DNA from: Chara braunii
Lineage: Eukaryota > Streptophyta > Charophyceae > Charales > Characeae
Length of the DNA: 21,855 nt
Direction of reading: 5' to 3'
Assembly: GCA_003427395.1 (NCBI GenBank)
Contig: BFEA01000062.1
Location: 1,763,887-1,785,741 of the forward strand
Shown here one piece after another: positions 1-8,912 of this stretch (positions within the stretch are counted from its first letter, which is position 1; each line of letters begins with the position of its first letter). Under the pieces are notes generated by a model. It was not told the origin of the DNA. It searched no databases and saw nothing but the letters and a program-made list of their open reading frames with translations. Made by a program: the position numbers and the translations under genes.

Positions 1-67
<67 letters not shown>

Positions 68-83
68 GAGAGAGAGAGAGAGA
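1..83. repeat. (AG)n microsatellite, window edge
   Basis: Nearly pure AG dinucleotides with two CCG-type interruptions near 64-66 and 84-86. The tract runs off the left edge, so its full length is unknown. Confidence 0.98.
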
Positions 84-383
84 CCGACCTGCTGGCAAGC
101 TGGCGGCGGCGTCGACTGGGGGCGGCTGGCTGCGACTCCTAGCGGCAGCTGCTCGACGGTGGCTTCAGCGAGGCTTCACTCGTGGCGGCTGGTTGGCGAT
201 GGCTACAGCGCGGGCTTCGGCAGATGCAGCGAGGAGTCGAGGACACATGAGGGAACTGGCAGCAATGGCGGGCGGGGGATTCGAAATCGGCAACTTTGAA
301 ATTACCCCGCCAACAACCCAATACCCCGCCTCGAACACCCAACACCCATCCGGACTCACCTGTGTCCGGTAGGCCGAAACGTA

Positions 384-412
384 CCTGAAAAATCAGGCCC
401 GTATTTTTCAGG
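384..412. repeat. Perfect 10-bp hairpin
   Basis: CCTGAAAAAT at 384-393 is the exact reverse complement of ATTTTTCAGG at 403-412, around a 9-nt loop. No T-run or gene end follows, so I make no terminator claim. Confidence 0.6.
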
Positions 413-723
413 GGGCGCCCAGGGTTGCCCCTTGTTTTTTTCCGAATTTTTGCCTGGCCCACTCTCGCCGGACGTTCGGTACCGGACACTGGACCCGGAC
501 ATTTGGATCCGGACTTTCTGGAACCGGGTCTGGATGTCCTGTCGGTTACCATTCTGTAGATCCTTCCAATGGGAAGCAATCGATCTGTCACAATTCACCG
601 GGCCGTAACGCGGGGAAGTGCTCAAATGGGGTGCGTATGTATTGCTGACTTGCCGGTGGAACAGGAACCGGACTGACGCTCTCCAGAACCAGGCTCAAGA
701 GGGCCAGTCTTTGAAAATGAATT

Positions 724-752
724 AAAGAAAAGAAAAGAAAAGAAAAGAAAAA
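724..752. repeat. (AAAAG)n short tandem repeat
   Basis: About five to six copies of the pentamer AAAAG (read as AAAGA in register), ending in an A-run. Confidence 0.9.
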
Positions 753-909
753 ATGCCAGAACCAAATGAACGAAATTCTTGAATTACCGAGGGGCCGGCA
801 GTTCCACTATGAGAGCTCAAGGCTGCTGCCCTTTTTTTTTTTTTTCGAATGCCAGTTCATTGTTTTTGTAGTATGCATGCTCGGTAACTAAAATCTCTGT
901 GGGGGGCAG

Positions 910-1016
910 GCCATGCTGAAGGATGGTACACATGCTGAAATCCTGGTTAGATTAGATGGGTGCAGTGATACTAAGGCTACTTTGACAGAAAGAGAAAATG
1001 TTGGTATTGCTCTGGT
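910..1016 (+). CDS. AIR9: Probable AIR9 A9-domain exon (internal)
   Basis: Open frame of 35 codons plus 2 nt, starting AMLKDGTHAEILV and containing ATLTERENVGIAL. It is bounded by an acceptor (GGGGGCAG, ending at 909) and a perfect GTAAGT donor at 1017-1022. The second half fits the A9 pattern of a short loop, then Y/A-TLT-x-E-D/N-VG followed by hydrophobics. That is where AIR9 proteins have the repeat just before the GCPK segment found in the exon at 3968. It ends in phase 2, like the exons at 3968 and 16405. The following piece (the C-x-P-V part of the same repeat) should lie between 1017 and 3967, but I could not find it. Partial exon with no start codon. Assignment rests on pattern and strand; splicing is inferred. 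Confidence 0.55.
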
Positions 1017-1380
1017 GTAAGTGGCTTCTGTTTGCTGTTCATCTATCCCGATTTTCAGCAGTTTGTTTATGATCTTGGAGGATACTCTCAAGCCGAAACC
1101 GGGCAATGGCCCCGGTACTTCAGTTTGTTAAAAAAAAAAAAAAAAGGCTGGGCTGGGAACCGGCTGGTTCAGCTCGCCTTTAACCGGGGGGGACCTTGCC
1201 AGGGGGGGTGAACCGGGAAACTGGTTTAACCGTTTAACAAAAAAATGCAGATTTTTTTTTTCTTTTTTTCTTGGCGGATTCTGACTGCGCTGCCCTCGAT
1301 CTGTCGAAATCCGCTATAAACTTTTGAAATTTGAATGTGCGAAGTTTTTTGAGGGGGGGTTCCCAGGGGAGGGCGGGGTA

Positions 1381-1489
1381 TTACTGGGATGACCAGGTAT
1401 AGCTTTCAGGGGGTGGGGTCGAGTAAGCAAGCTTACTGGGATGAGCAGGTATAGCTTTCAGGGGGAGGGGTCGAGTAAGCAAGCTTACT
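1381..1489. repeat. Tandem duplication, 52-bp unit x2
   Basis: Units at 1381-1432 and 1433-1484 each begin TTACTGGGATGA and end with GAGTAAGCAAGC. They differ at only two positions that I can see. The first 5 nt of a third unit follow. Confidence 0.9.
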
Positions 1490-1684
1490 TATCTGACCCG
1501 TCTGTGGCCCATAAATTGCAATTCAGGGGTTATTCAGCACCATAAGGATATTATGGCATATGCCACCATACATCAGTACCCCATAGGCTGAACGACATGT
1601 GCTGGGAGAAGGACCTTGCCAAAAGTTACAGCTCTTCCAGAGTATGGTTCGACAGCGGAAAACTTATGGGTTTAGGTCTCAGCT

Positions 1685-1948
1685 CATAACTCTTTCCCCA
1701 GAGCATAGGGACGTCGCAGAAGCTTATAATTTCAGCAAAGCCACATTAATTGGAGTCTGCTTTCCTCCTGGCTCGGGGTGGACTAGCATCGAGACCTCCC
1801 AAATACATGTGGTCCATGGTCTGCTAAACCACATGGTGCCAAATTGACAAATGGGTCCTATTGGACCCTGCAGCTTCAGAAAAACGCGCGGCTGTTCTCC
1901 GCCGCTGATCTTCACGATCCTCCGCCCGTTCTTTTCAAGAAGTGGGGT
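1685..1948. repeat. Dispersed repeat R1, copy 1
   Basis: About 260 bp, diverged but clearly alignable to 2130-2407. Shared landmarks are CATAACTCTTTC, GGTCCATGGTCTGCTAAACC, TGGACCCTGCAGCTTCAGAA and CTTTTCAAGAAG. A long T-run (about 1970-1994) follows within 25 nt, and a shorter one follows copy 2. Frames across it are not conserved between copies, so I treat it as a non-coding transposon-type repeat. Family unknown. Confidence 0.85.
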
Positions 1949-2129
1949 GTAGGTAGAGCGTTTTCTGTTTTTTTTTTTTTTTTTTTTTTTTTTTACATAT
2001 GGTGGTCTTCAGTCTGAAAGTATCTTGCCTGGCTGTCTGTCGAGATACATGTAGTGGAGGGAGGTCGATTCTTGGGCTTGCACCTTGGACAGCGTTCTTA
2101 CTCTGACTGCTCGACCTGAAACCCAAACC

Positions 2130-2407
2130 CATAACTCTTTCTGCGTAGCGTAGGGACGTTGCAGACGCATATAACTTCAGGAAAGCCACATAAATTGCAG
2201 TCTGCTTTCCTCCCGGCTCGGGGTGGACGAGCATCGAGGCCTCCCAAGTACATGGTCCATGGTCTGCTAAACCACATTATGCCAAATTGACAAATGGGTT
2301 TTATTGGACCCTGCAGCTTCAGAAAAAACTTGCAGCGGTTCTCCGCCACTGATCTGCGAAGATCAGCGGCGGAGATCCTCCGTCCGATCTTTTCAAGAAG
2401 CGGGGTC
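2130..2407. repeat. Dispersed repeat R1, copy 2, with hairpin
   Basis: Second copy of the repeat at 1685-1948, in direct orientation. It differs mainly by an extra arm at 2341-2374 that completes a hairpin missing from copy 1, and it is followed by a T-run near 2421-2430. Confidence 0.85.
2341..2374. repeat. 15-bp stem with GCGA tetraloop
   Basis: CTCCGCCACTGATCT (2341-2355) pairs with AGATCAGCGGCGGAG (2360-2374) with one A/C mismatch, around GCGA. That loop is of the GNRA type, which is stable in RNA. Repeat copy 1 keeps only the left arm (CTCCGCCGCTGATCT, about 1898). Confidence 0.7.
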
Positions 2408-2656
2408 CAAAAGAACCCAATTTTTTTTTTGAGTAGGTAGCAGCCTCCCGGAGGCTGGACAATCGTGGGGACGGCTGCAAATCGCTGGTACCCCCCCTCC
2501 CAACTTCATGCACTGGGTTGGACCGGGGGCCTTCTGTGGGGGGCGGTGGACCACCCGGTCCGATCGGATCGCTCCCGGTCGGAGGAGGGCCCCCCGGTCC
2601 ATCCGGGGGACCAGCACTGGTTTGTAACAGTTTTCAGTGTTTTCCCTAACGAACAG

Positions 2657-2713
2657 GGCCTACTATAACAGAAAGAGAAGATGCTGGTATTGCTCGGGTG
2701 CAAGTGGCTTCTG
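2657..2713 (+). pseudogene. Decayed copy of exon 3' half and donor
   Basis: Aligns over about 57 nt to 974-1030, that is the last part of the probable A9 exon, its donor and the start of its intron. Shared blocks are ACAGAAAGAGAA, GGTATTGCTC and AAGTGGCTTCTG. The donor has changed from GTGTAAGT to GTGCAAGT, and the reading frame upstream of the block is not exon-like. I read this as a non-functional partial exon duplication about 1.7 kb downstream of the parent. Confidence 0.6.
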
Positions 2714-3121
2714 CTCTTTCCCTTTTGCTGTTTATGCCTTTTCCCAAATCAACAGGGCCTGGTGGTGTCGCTCGTGGTTGTGGCTCGTTTCTATTCTTGG
2801 GAGCTTGACTGGTACATACATGTTGATGGAGACTGGAATCCTGATTATATTACATGGATGCGATAACGTTAGGGGCTCGTGCATTGGAAAGGTTGCTTCG
2901 GTTCTTGTGGCCACTAGGGTCCATTTATTTATTTTTTGAAGAACCTCCATGGCCTTTAATGTCAGCCATCGATGTCACCATATCGGCTGCTGAGACTTGG
3001 AGGCGGGCCTTTGTGAATGCTGTGGAATTGTTGTATGTCCATTGGAATTGAATGCAGTGCAACCATTCCCATCTGACACGGCGCACAGCCAGTCAGTTCA
3101 GTTTTTTCTAGTCATCACCTT
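2714..3121. other. Intronic stretch, nothing recognised
   Basis: Ordinary mixed-composition sequence between the decayed exon copy and the tandem duplication. Short frames exist on both strands, but none resembles a known family or the missing A9 half-exon expected between 1017 and 3967. Confidence 0.4.
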
Positions 3122-3403
3122 TGTCCTGCCATCATTGCCTTCATCCATTTGCCGCCGCCATTGTCCTGGGAGACCCCTCGCACCATCATCGTTGGCCTCG
3201 TCCTATCCTCACCTCTCCCGTTGATGCCTTTCTTGCCCAGCTCGTCTCCCTGTTGCCACAAATGTTGCCATACTCGCCAGTGTCCTGCCATCATTGCCAT
3301 CATCCAGTTGCCGTCGCCATTGTCCTGGGAGGCCCCTTGCACCATCATCGGCGCCATCGTCCTATCATCACCTCCTGTCATTGCCTCCCTTGCCCAGCTC
3401 CTC
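3122..3403. repeat. Tandem duplication, about 159-bp period x2
   Basis: Units at about 3123-3240 and 3282-3403 share GTCCTGCCATCATTGCC, GCCATTGTCCTGGGAG, CACCATCATCG and TTGCCCAGCTC. Both are pyrimidine-rich. Overlapping frames are open on both strands in this tract, as expected from composition, so no gene is called. Confidence 0.85.
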
Positions 3404-3527
3404 CTCATGTGATCTTTTGTTTTTCTTCTGCCTCTTCTTTCTCTTCTTCTACATCACTCTCCATCTCCTCCCATCTTCTCCATTCCTCCTCCTTCCTCCA
3501 CGTGTTGCCTGTCCACACGGCCCTATC

Positions 3528-3529
<2 letters not shown>

Positions 3530-3578
<49 letters not shown>
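3530..3578. repeat. (AG)n microsatellite
   Basis: About 21 uninterrupted AG units followed by GAGGAGAGGA. Confidence 0.97.
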
Positions 3579-3787
3579 GAATTCTTATTTTTTCTGCTTC
3601 TGCCTTCTACATCGCCCGATCGCCTCCCAGCTCTCCCGTCCCAGCTCCCAACAAAGTCCAAAATTATAAAACAGCCCAGTTTTGAGCAAATCTCAGTGGG
3701 CGCAGTACATCCCCACTCCGAAAAAAGGTAAAATGGTACTTTTTGCTTGCCTAGAATACCGTCGGTGGGGGGCCAGCCCAGGCGACT

Positions 3788-3967
3788 GGGCGGGCCTGTA
3801 ACCCATACCTACATGTATGTCATTGTGACTTGTTGTACAAGTCGTGCTCTTTCTCTGGGCGACAGCCAGCGGGGGCAACTCGACTGGGTGGTTGGCTGGG
3901 TGGGCCAGGTAACCCAGTTGGTGTATTTGACTTATTGTACAAGTTTGGCCTGTGATCTTTCTTGCAG
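3788..3967. repeat. Local duplication of the 3' splice-site region
   Basis: 3788-3865 and 3898-3967 are related. Each runs GGGYGGGCC, a GTAACCCA block, then GACTTRTTGTACAAG, then a pyrimidine stretch ending in an AG (GACAG in the first, TTGCAG in the second). The second copy provides the acceptor of the exon at 3968; the first could be a decoy acceptor. Confidence 0.6.
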
Positions 3968-4088
3968 GAAGTGGGTGCCCTAAGTTGCTAGAAATAAAGG
4001 TGGAGGGTACTCCAATGGAGGGCTGTACTGTAAAGGGTGTGGTGAAGATTGCTTGGTGTGGAGGTGTTCCTGCAAATGGCGTTATCAG
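3968..4088 (+). CDS. AIR9: AIR9 A9-domain exon (GCPK segment)
   Basis: Exon of 121 nt: 2 nt, 39 codons, 2 nt. It runs from acceptor TCTTTCTTGCAG (ends 3967) to a GTCAGC donor at 4089. The peptide starts SGCPKLLEIKVEG, continues PMEGCTVKGVVKI and ends AWCGGVPANGVI. This is the start of an A9 repeat: a P-x-hydrophobic strand, then V-x-G-x-x-x-EGCT-hydrophobic-KG, then an aromatic residue with GG. It fits the conserved AIR9 segment in which GCPK is followed by AWCGG. The 5' phase matches the exon at 16405. The 3' AG joins to A at 14917, creating an Arg codon before the WWR of the next exon. The gene product is expected in the cytoplasm on cortical microtubules. Partial; splicing is inferred. Confidence 0.85.
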
Positions 4089-4319
4089 GTCAGCCATAGT
4101 TTGCGCTACGAGTTCAGGCCCTTGATGTTTCATCCCTGCTTGAATACTTTGCCACCGGAAAGCTGTGTTTCCTATTCTGGCATGTCCACCCTCATTTCTG
4201 GAACTTGCTGTGGATATGAAACTAGTACTGATCCCCCCCGGCTTCCTCAACTAGAATGTGCCGGCATTGCTTTTTCTTCCCTTTTAGTATGCTTCCCATG
4301 TGTTTTGATGTGCCATTGA

Positions 4320-4939
4320 GTATATATGGGTGAATCATCTAATGCAGTGTTTCATGGAAAGCTTTCTCAGGGTTGCACAATATTGTTGATTGCAAATTTC
4401 TCAAATGGTCATGGTTTTGATACGAAAGGCAGTTATGCCATGAAGAGCTTTTTCCTCTTTGCACCATCCTTTTTGGGTCTCGCTCGCTTGCAGATGGCGT
4501 GATCTCCCTTGCATGCCCGTGGTTCTAACAGTGAAACCCTTCTGGAATTTTAGTTTTAGTTAATTAATGCAGATTGCGTGCTGCTTTGAGAAATTCAAAG
4601 TGCATCCTCCCTCTCCCTGATTGTGTCCCTGCTTCTATTCTCATCTCAGGTGTCAAACCCTGTTCTGACATGCCGCTTCTGTATGCAAATTAGAACCGGT
4701 TATCACCGAATAACTTACCTGTTGCCGCTCCGCCCGCAAAGAAAACCTAAAATTTGCAAATGAAAGCCAAGAGTATTAGAGGTATAAAATATGAATAAAG
4801 TATTCAATCTATCTGCTTGGCGTTTGCTGTTCAATACAAAACATACGAGCACCCGTAATGGTAGTCGTGCATCTTGGGCATTTCTCGGAAGACTTAGGGC
4901 GAAGACGAAACCGAGCGGCAAGTGTCCGGATCAGATTGT
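4320..4939. other. Intronic stretch, nothing recognised
   Basis: Ordinary mixed-composition sequence. Short open frames on either strand have no family resemblance, and I see no repeat partner inside the window. Confidence 0.4.
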
Positions 4940-4980
4940 GGACAGATGTGCGTGTCCGTGTTGTGGGTGGGTGGGTATGT

Positions 4981-4983
<3 letters not shown>

Positions 4984-5047
<64 letters not shown>
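4984..5047. repeat. (GT)n microsatellite
   Basis: About 32 uninterrupted GT units. Long Val-Cys or Thr-His frames here are artefacts of the repeat. Confidence 0.98.
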
Positions 5048-5049
<2 letters not shown>

Positions 5050-5147
5050 CAAACTCCCAAGTAGCGTTGACGTCGAGCGAAGTTGAGCATCGAGCCCGCC
5101 CAAAATAAAAACACGCTGCGCTCAACTTCCCGCCCCCCTCTATTGAC

Positions 5148-5151
<4 letters not shown>

Positions 5152-5214
<63 letters not shown>
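5152..5214. repeat. (AG)n microsatellite
   Basis: About 31 AG units. A shorter (AG)n at about 5243-5258 follows a near copy of the block CCCCCTCTATKGACCAAA. Confidence 0.98.
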
Positions 5215-5217
<3 letters not shown>

Positions 5218-5258
5218 CGCCCCCTCTATGGACCAAACAAAAAGAGAGAGAGAGAGAG

Positions 5259-5296
5259 TAGCAAAGTTGAGCATAGGAGCATAGAGTAAGAATATT
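5259..5296 (+). repeat. Empty-site copy of the SINE target
   Basis: Contains AGAGTAGCAAAGTT followed directly by GAGCATAGGAGCATAGAG. The same sequence at 8899-8912 / 9294-9324 is interrupted by a SINE, so this paralogue shows the pre-insertion state. Confidence 0.75.
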
Positions 5297-5310
5297 CTTT
5301 AAAAGACAAT

Positions 5311-5895
5311 TTATGCAAGGAAAATGAACAGAAGCGAGATGATAATATTCAGATTGCACAATCACATTGAAAGCCAAATCGTAAGACAGTGTACGGGAAG
5401 CAGCATTGCACCAATATAACACCAATGGAGAATCGTAGTACTGAATGTCAATATCAATGAGAGCTTGCTCTCGCCACCACCAACACATGTATCCAGTCTC
5501 TATCTCCCTACCTGGCGCTCGGCAGCCAGCCTATTCCCTACACAGCGACTATTAGCCTACTAATTGACAATGCAACTGTTGACGTCAGCAGCACCCGAAG
5601 TACTCAAGATGTCGCCCATGCAGAACCATCGCCAATACCAGGTATGTGCTCTCACATCATCGTCATCATCATCCTTCTCTCTCTCTCCCTTGTCTCTCCC
5701 TTATGTCTTCCCTTCTCTACAACCGAAGACCACCCCTGCGCCTCACTGTATGTCCAAGGCCACAGCCAGCTATGGAGGCTGGGCTATGGCGCTGCCCTCA
5801 GTAGTGCCATGCTTCACCACACGACCGCACGTGCGCAGCCTCTTGCTCCAATGCTAGCAGCCAGCACGCGAGCTATCGCTCCAGCAGCGCTGCCG
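5311..5895 (+). repeat. Inverted duplication, arm A
   Basis: Matches the reverse complement of about 8110-8712 over some 0.5-0.6 kb. Landmarks in order: GCAAGGAAAATGA, GCACAATCACATTGAAAGC, AGCAGCATTGCACCAATAT, ACACCAATGGAGAAT, TTGACAATGCAACTGTTGAC, CCATCGCCAATACCAGG, and GCAGCGCTGCCGC at the far end. Indels break every frame between the arms, so the unit is non-coding or dead. Confidence 0.85.
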
Positions 5896-7530
5896 CCAGC
5901 CAGCAAGAGGCTGCACATGTCAGAGCTCGCAAACATTGTTCTACCTAAGACTACACTAGTCGCAATTGTATGTAAGTCTGCATATTGGGACAGTGCGCAG
6001 CGGCTAAGGCAATCTGTAGTATCTAGCTTAGCCATTACGAAAGCATTAGTGTGTCAGGACTACATAACAGATGTAGCCGGTGCTTCCTCCTATGGGGGAA
6101 GCCAGCTAAAGACAATATTTTAGCTGCCGAAAAGTCCTAACCTTCGTGTTAGGTACCACTTCAAGGTTGCAATGTTCCTAGTTGGACAGAGGCAATCACG
6201 GTGGGAAATAGACTTAGTCTTTAATCCTTGGAGGGGCAGGTCCTCCAAACCTCTGTAAAGTAAGAAAATAAGTGTTACAGAGAGTTCAAACCTTCTTACT
6301 TACCTTCAGGCGTTGAAACCAGAGAGGGTGTTCAAAAGATAGGAACAATTCCTCCTATTGTGGGATAGACCTATAGAATACTGCCTATAATGCTGGACAG
6401 CGACTGGCAAAGCTAGGGAAGAAGGAATGGATAAGGCCATATGCGTTTTCCTATAAATCTTCAAGTGTATTAATTGATAAGAAAAAGAAACAGGGACGTA
6501 GAGACCAAGGATCCAAAGAATAAAAGAATATAAAAATTAATAACATGAATTTATAGGAGTATCCTATAATAAATGATTGAGAATAACTTATTTTTAGAAA
6601 GACAATGTGATGTGGCAGCATACGTCAGGAACGAGGGAACTTCAAAGACTCGACTCTAACTGTTTGGGATATCGGGTATGATAGTTAATGTCCTTCATTG
6701 TTTAATCCGATCTGTGCATCAAATATATTTACAACTGGAGAGATGACAAGAGCAGGATGTTTACATAGAGGACCAGTTCCCAAAGTATCTTAGGAGAGTC
6801 GCCATCTCTCAGATCACCGGGAATGCGTTGCTGGACTGCACAAAGACCGTTAGTACTAGAGATGATCTCTTCTCCAGCGAAGGTAAAAGAAAGTGAAACA
6901 AACAGATAGTTGTGTTGAAAGCGTAGACCAACGACAGACTTACTCACATTAGAAAACCAATCAACGGCGGCGCATGTCAGCTTAAAAAGAGCTGACGAGC
7001 GGCTACAATAGGTTTTCAATTTACATATGGGATCAAAGACGATCCACAGTCCACACTTCATGTAGGAGGAGTCTGATTGTTGTTTCCTCACTTCACGTCA
7101 CTAAGAATACTATATTCTGGTTAATGAGTAGTCCAACATGCAATGCAGATGCCTGAAGTCTTTGGAAGAACATCTTGAGGTCATCGATGGAGTCGTCAAA
7201 TGATTCATGCTCTTTCCTGCGATGTCCAGATCACTAGTTACCTAACCATCTATCCTGCCATCTATACAACTGTTTCGGACTCCAAATACATGCCTGAAGA
7301 AGGTGCATGCTGCCCCCAACCATAGCTGAACACATCAACGACAAGCTCTGGAGCTGTGAAGCTGTATGTTCCAAAGTTCAAACCACGGAGAAGGCTTCAA
7401 ATTCCATCAGAGATTCTCAACAAGCTGACAACTTTAAGCTGAATAACAGATGGAGTCAACAAAAGGCTTTCTCATGGGACTTTCGAAGCTAAGGGGGAAG
7501 GTATTGGAGGGTTTAGTTCCTCGGCAGTGT
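5896..7530. other. Unclassified AT-richer intronic block
   Basis: About 1.6 kb, more AT-rich than its surroundings. The longest frame is a 120-codon minus-strand ORF at 6729-7091 that I cannot relate to any family. No terminal repeats, RT or integrase motifs or tRNA-like boxes were seen. It lies between the two arms of the inverted duplication and may be part of the same insertion, but that is speculation. Confidence 0.35.
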
Positions 7531-7543
7531 CTGAAAGTGCCGT

Positions 7544-7566
7544 GCCCGCCCTAAGTGAAGGCGGGC
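7544..7566. repeat. 7-bp GC hairpin, copy 1
   Basis: GCCCGCC (7544-7550), loop CTAAGTGAA, GGCGGGC (7560-7566). The identical 23-nt hairpin recurs at 7729-7751. Confidence 0.75.
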
Positions 7567-7728
7567 CTGCAAATATGTGCCTATGCCTGTTTATAGGGCT
7601 ATGAGACCAGGCTGAGGGGGCCCAAGCAGAGCCTGTTGTAAACCCCATGTGGGCATGGATCTTCGACAAGGCCTTGATATGAGTTGCCTCCTTGGCATGC
7701 CCCTGTAGAGCCTTTTCAGCAAGCATGA

Positions 7729-7751
7729 GCCCGCCCTAAGTGAAGGCGGGC
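7729..7751. repeat. 7-bp GC hairpin, copy 2
   Basis: Exact repeat of the hairpin at 7544-7566 including the 9-nt loop. The outer flanks differ, so the conserved unit is essentially the hairpin itself. Confidence 0.75.
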
Positions 7752-8109
7752 CCTGAATTTCAATATGGCCTGAGTTCGTCAATTTTGGCAAAGTTTGGTG
7801 GGCGCCAAACAGTTGCCATGCGCCGGTTGGTTACATCCTCCATACTCGTGAGAATCAGAAATAACTCTTGAGCCTTCTAGGCTCTTCCAGCAGCACAGGC
7901 GAAGCAGGGAGAACCTCACGTTTACTCCTGGGTAGTTGGGCAGGCTCAACCAATTCGGTCCCAGGCCACTGTCTGAATGGGCCTGGGCGCAGACACTTTG
8001 GCCCGATTGGAAGCTACCGGAAATACACGAGGCCCAGCCAGGGAGCAGACTGGGCGAGCACTTTCCATAAAGGAAAGAGCTCGCCACTGGTGGAGGCATT
8101 CGGGCACTA
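7752..8109. other. GC-rich stretch, nothing recognised
   Basis: Overlapping frames on both strands without family resemblance. Many short GGGC/GCCC words here give weak self-complementarity only. Confidence 0.35.
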
Positions 8110-8712
8110 GGCAGTGCATGCGGCAGCGCTGCTTGAGCGTGCGCTCACAGGCTGTGCGTTGTGCGCTAGCGCTAGCTGCCAGGCAGTGCACGCGGGCACT
8201 GGAGGGAGGCAGGGCACTGCCGAGGGCAGCTCCACAGCCAGCCCTACATAGCCAGGGCTTGGCTTGGACAGCCAGTGGAGGTGGTGGTGGTCTTCATGCA
8301 TAAGGGAGAAGACGTGGGAGGAAGACAAGGATAGGGAGAGAGTGAAAGAGATGAGGATGATGATGTGAGGGCGCATGCCTGGTATTGGCGATGGTCTGCA
8401 TTGGTCGACATCTTCAAGTACTTCGGTGGCTGCTGACGTCAACAGTTGCATTGTCAATTCGTAGGCAGGAAGTAGCTGTGTAGGGATTAGCCTGGGCGCT
8501 GAGCGCCAAGTAGGGAGAGAGGGCCTGGATACGTATGTTGGTGGGGACGAGAGTAAAGCTCTCATTGACATTCGGTTTCAGTGTTTCAATTCTCCATTGG
8601 TGTAATATTGGTGCAATGCTGCTTATCTGGACACTGTGGGACTTTCTTGCTTTCAATGTGATTGTGCTATCTGGAGTCTGTCATCTCGCTATCTCTCATT
8701 TTCCTTGCATTT
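8110..8712 (-). repeat. Inverted duplication, arm B
   Basis: Reverse-complement partner of 5311-5895. Homology is strongest at 8201-8712 and weaker at 8110-8200, which is rich in GCAGTGC-type words. The arms are separated by about 2.2 kb and have diverged by substitutions and small indels. Confidence 0.85.
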
Positions 8713-8856
8713 ACCACTCCATAAATAATTCACCACGAACTAATACAGGGGGGGCCAGGAGTACGTTGATCGTAGAGAGTCGTAGTAAGGCCGAGCGTAG
8801 AGTAGCCCATCTGCGCCCACCTTCCCCCTCCGCTGAGTCCTCCTGCCCACCGCCGC
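8709..8856 (+). repeat. Direct repeat D, copy 1
   Basis: Matches 9342-9495. Shared blocks are TAAATAATTCACCAC, CAGGAGTACGTTGATCGTAG, AGAGTCGTAGTAAGG and GCGTAGAGTAGCCCAT. With the intervening SINE and one target-site copy removed, the two copies have a tandem period of roughly 240 bp. Confidence 0.88.
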
Positions 8857-8898
8857 CACCTTCCCACCTCCCTGGCCGCCTTTCCTGTCTTGAGAGAG

Positions 8899-8912
8899 AG
8901 AGTAGCAAAGTT
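8899..8912. repeat. SINE target-site duplication, left
   Basis: AGAGTAGCAAAGTT, identical to 9294-9307. The last two T may belong to the element's tail. Confidence 0.85.

Larger units (their letters stand above)
84..909. other. Non-coding stretch upstream of first exon
   Basis: No reading frame here resembles a known family; the frames that exist are short and overlap on both strands. The stretch is moderately GC-rich to about 560. It contains a perfect hairpin at 384-412, an AAAAG pentanucleotide run at about 724-752 and a T-run near 832-845. It is most likely intron of the AIR9-type gene, since the exon at 910 begins with an acceptor. Confidence 0.5.
4940..5214 (+). repeat. Composite microsatellite module, copy 1
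   Basis: Ordered blocks: GTGGGTGGGTGGG, TATGTACGTG, a (GT)n tract at about 4984-5047, GAGCAAA, AAGTTGAGCATCGAG, a spacer, CCTCTATTGAC, then (AG)n at about 5152-5214. The same blocks in the same order recur at 13146-13410, so the two microsatellites travel within one dispersed element. Confidence 0.75.

Noticed and set aside
3693-4250. 185-codon minus-strand ORF
   Set aside because: It overlaps on the opposite strand the well-supported A9 exon at 3968-4088 and shows no family resemblance.
4931-5488. 185-codon minus-strand ORF
   Set aside because: Most of it is Thr-His and Ser-Leu runs encoded by the GT and AG microsatellites; no domain, and the rest lies in a duplicated non-coding unit.
6729-7091. 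120-codon minus-strand ORF in the AT-richer block
   Set aside because: Plausible composition but no motif or homologue that I recognise, and no splice or start context; left as unclassified sequence.
7472-7791. Minus-strand frames with peptide-like composition (HAKEATHIKALSKIHAHMGF)
   Set aside because: Possibly a transposon protein fragment, but the two overlapping frames compete and the hairpin repeats cut through them; no family could be named.
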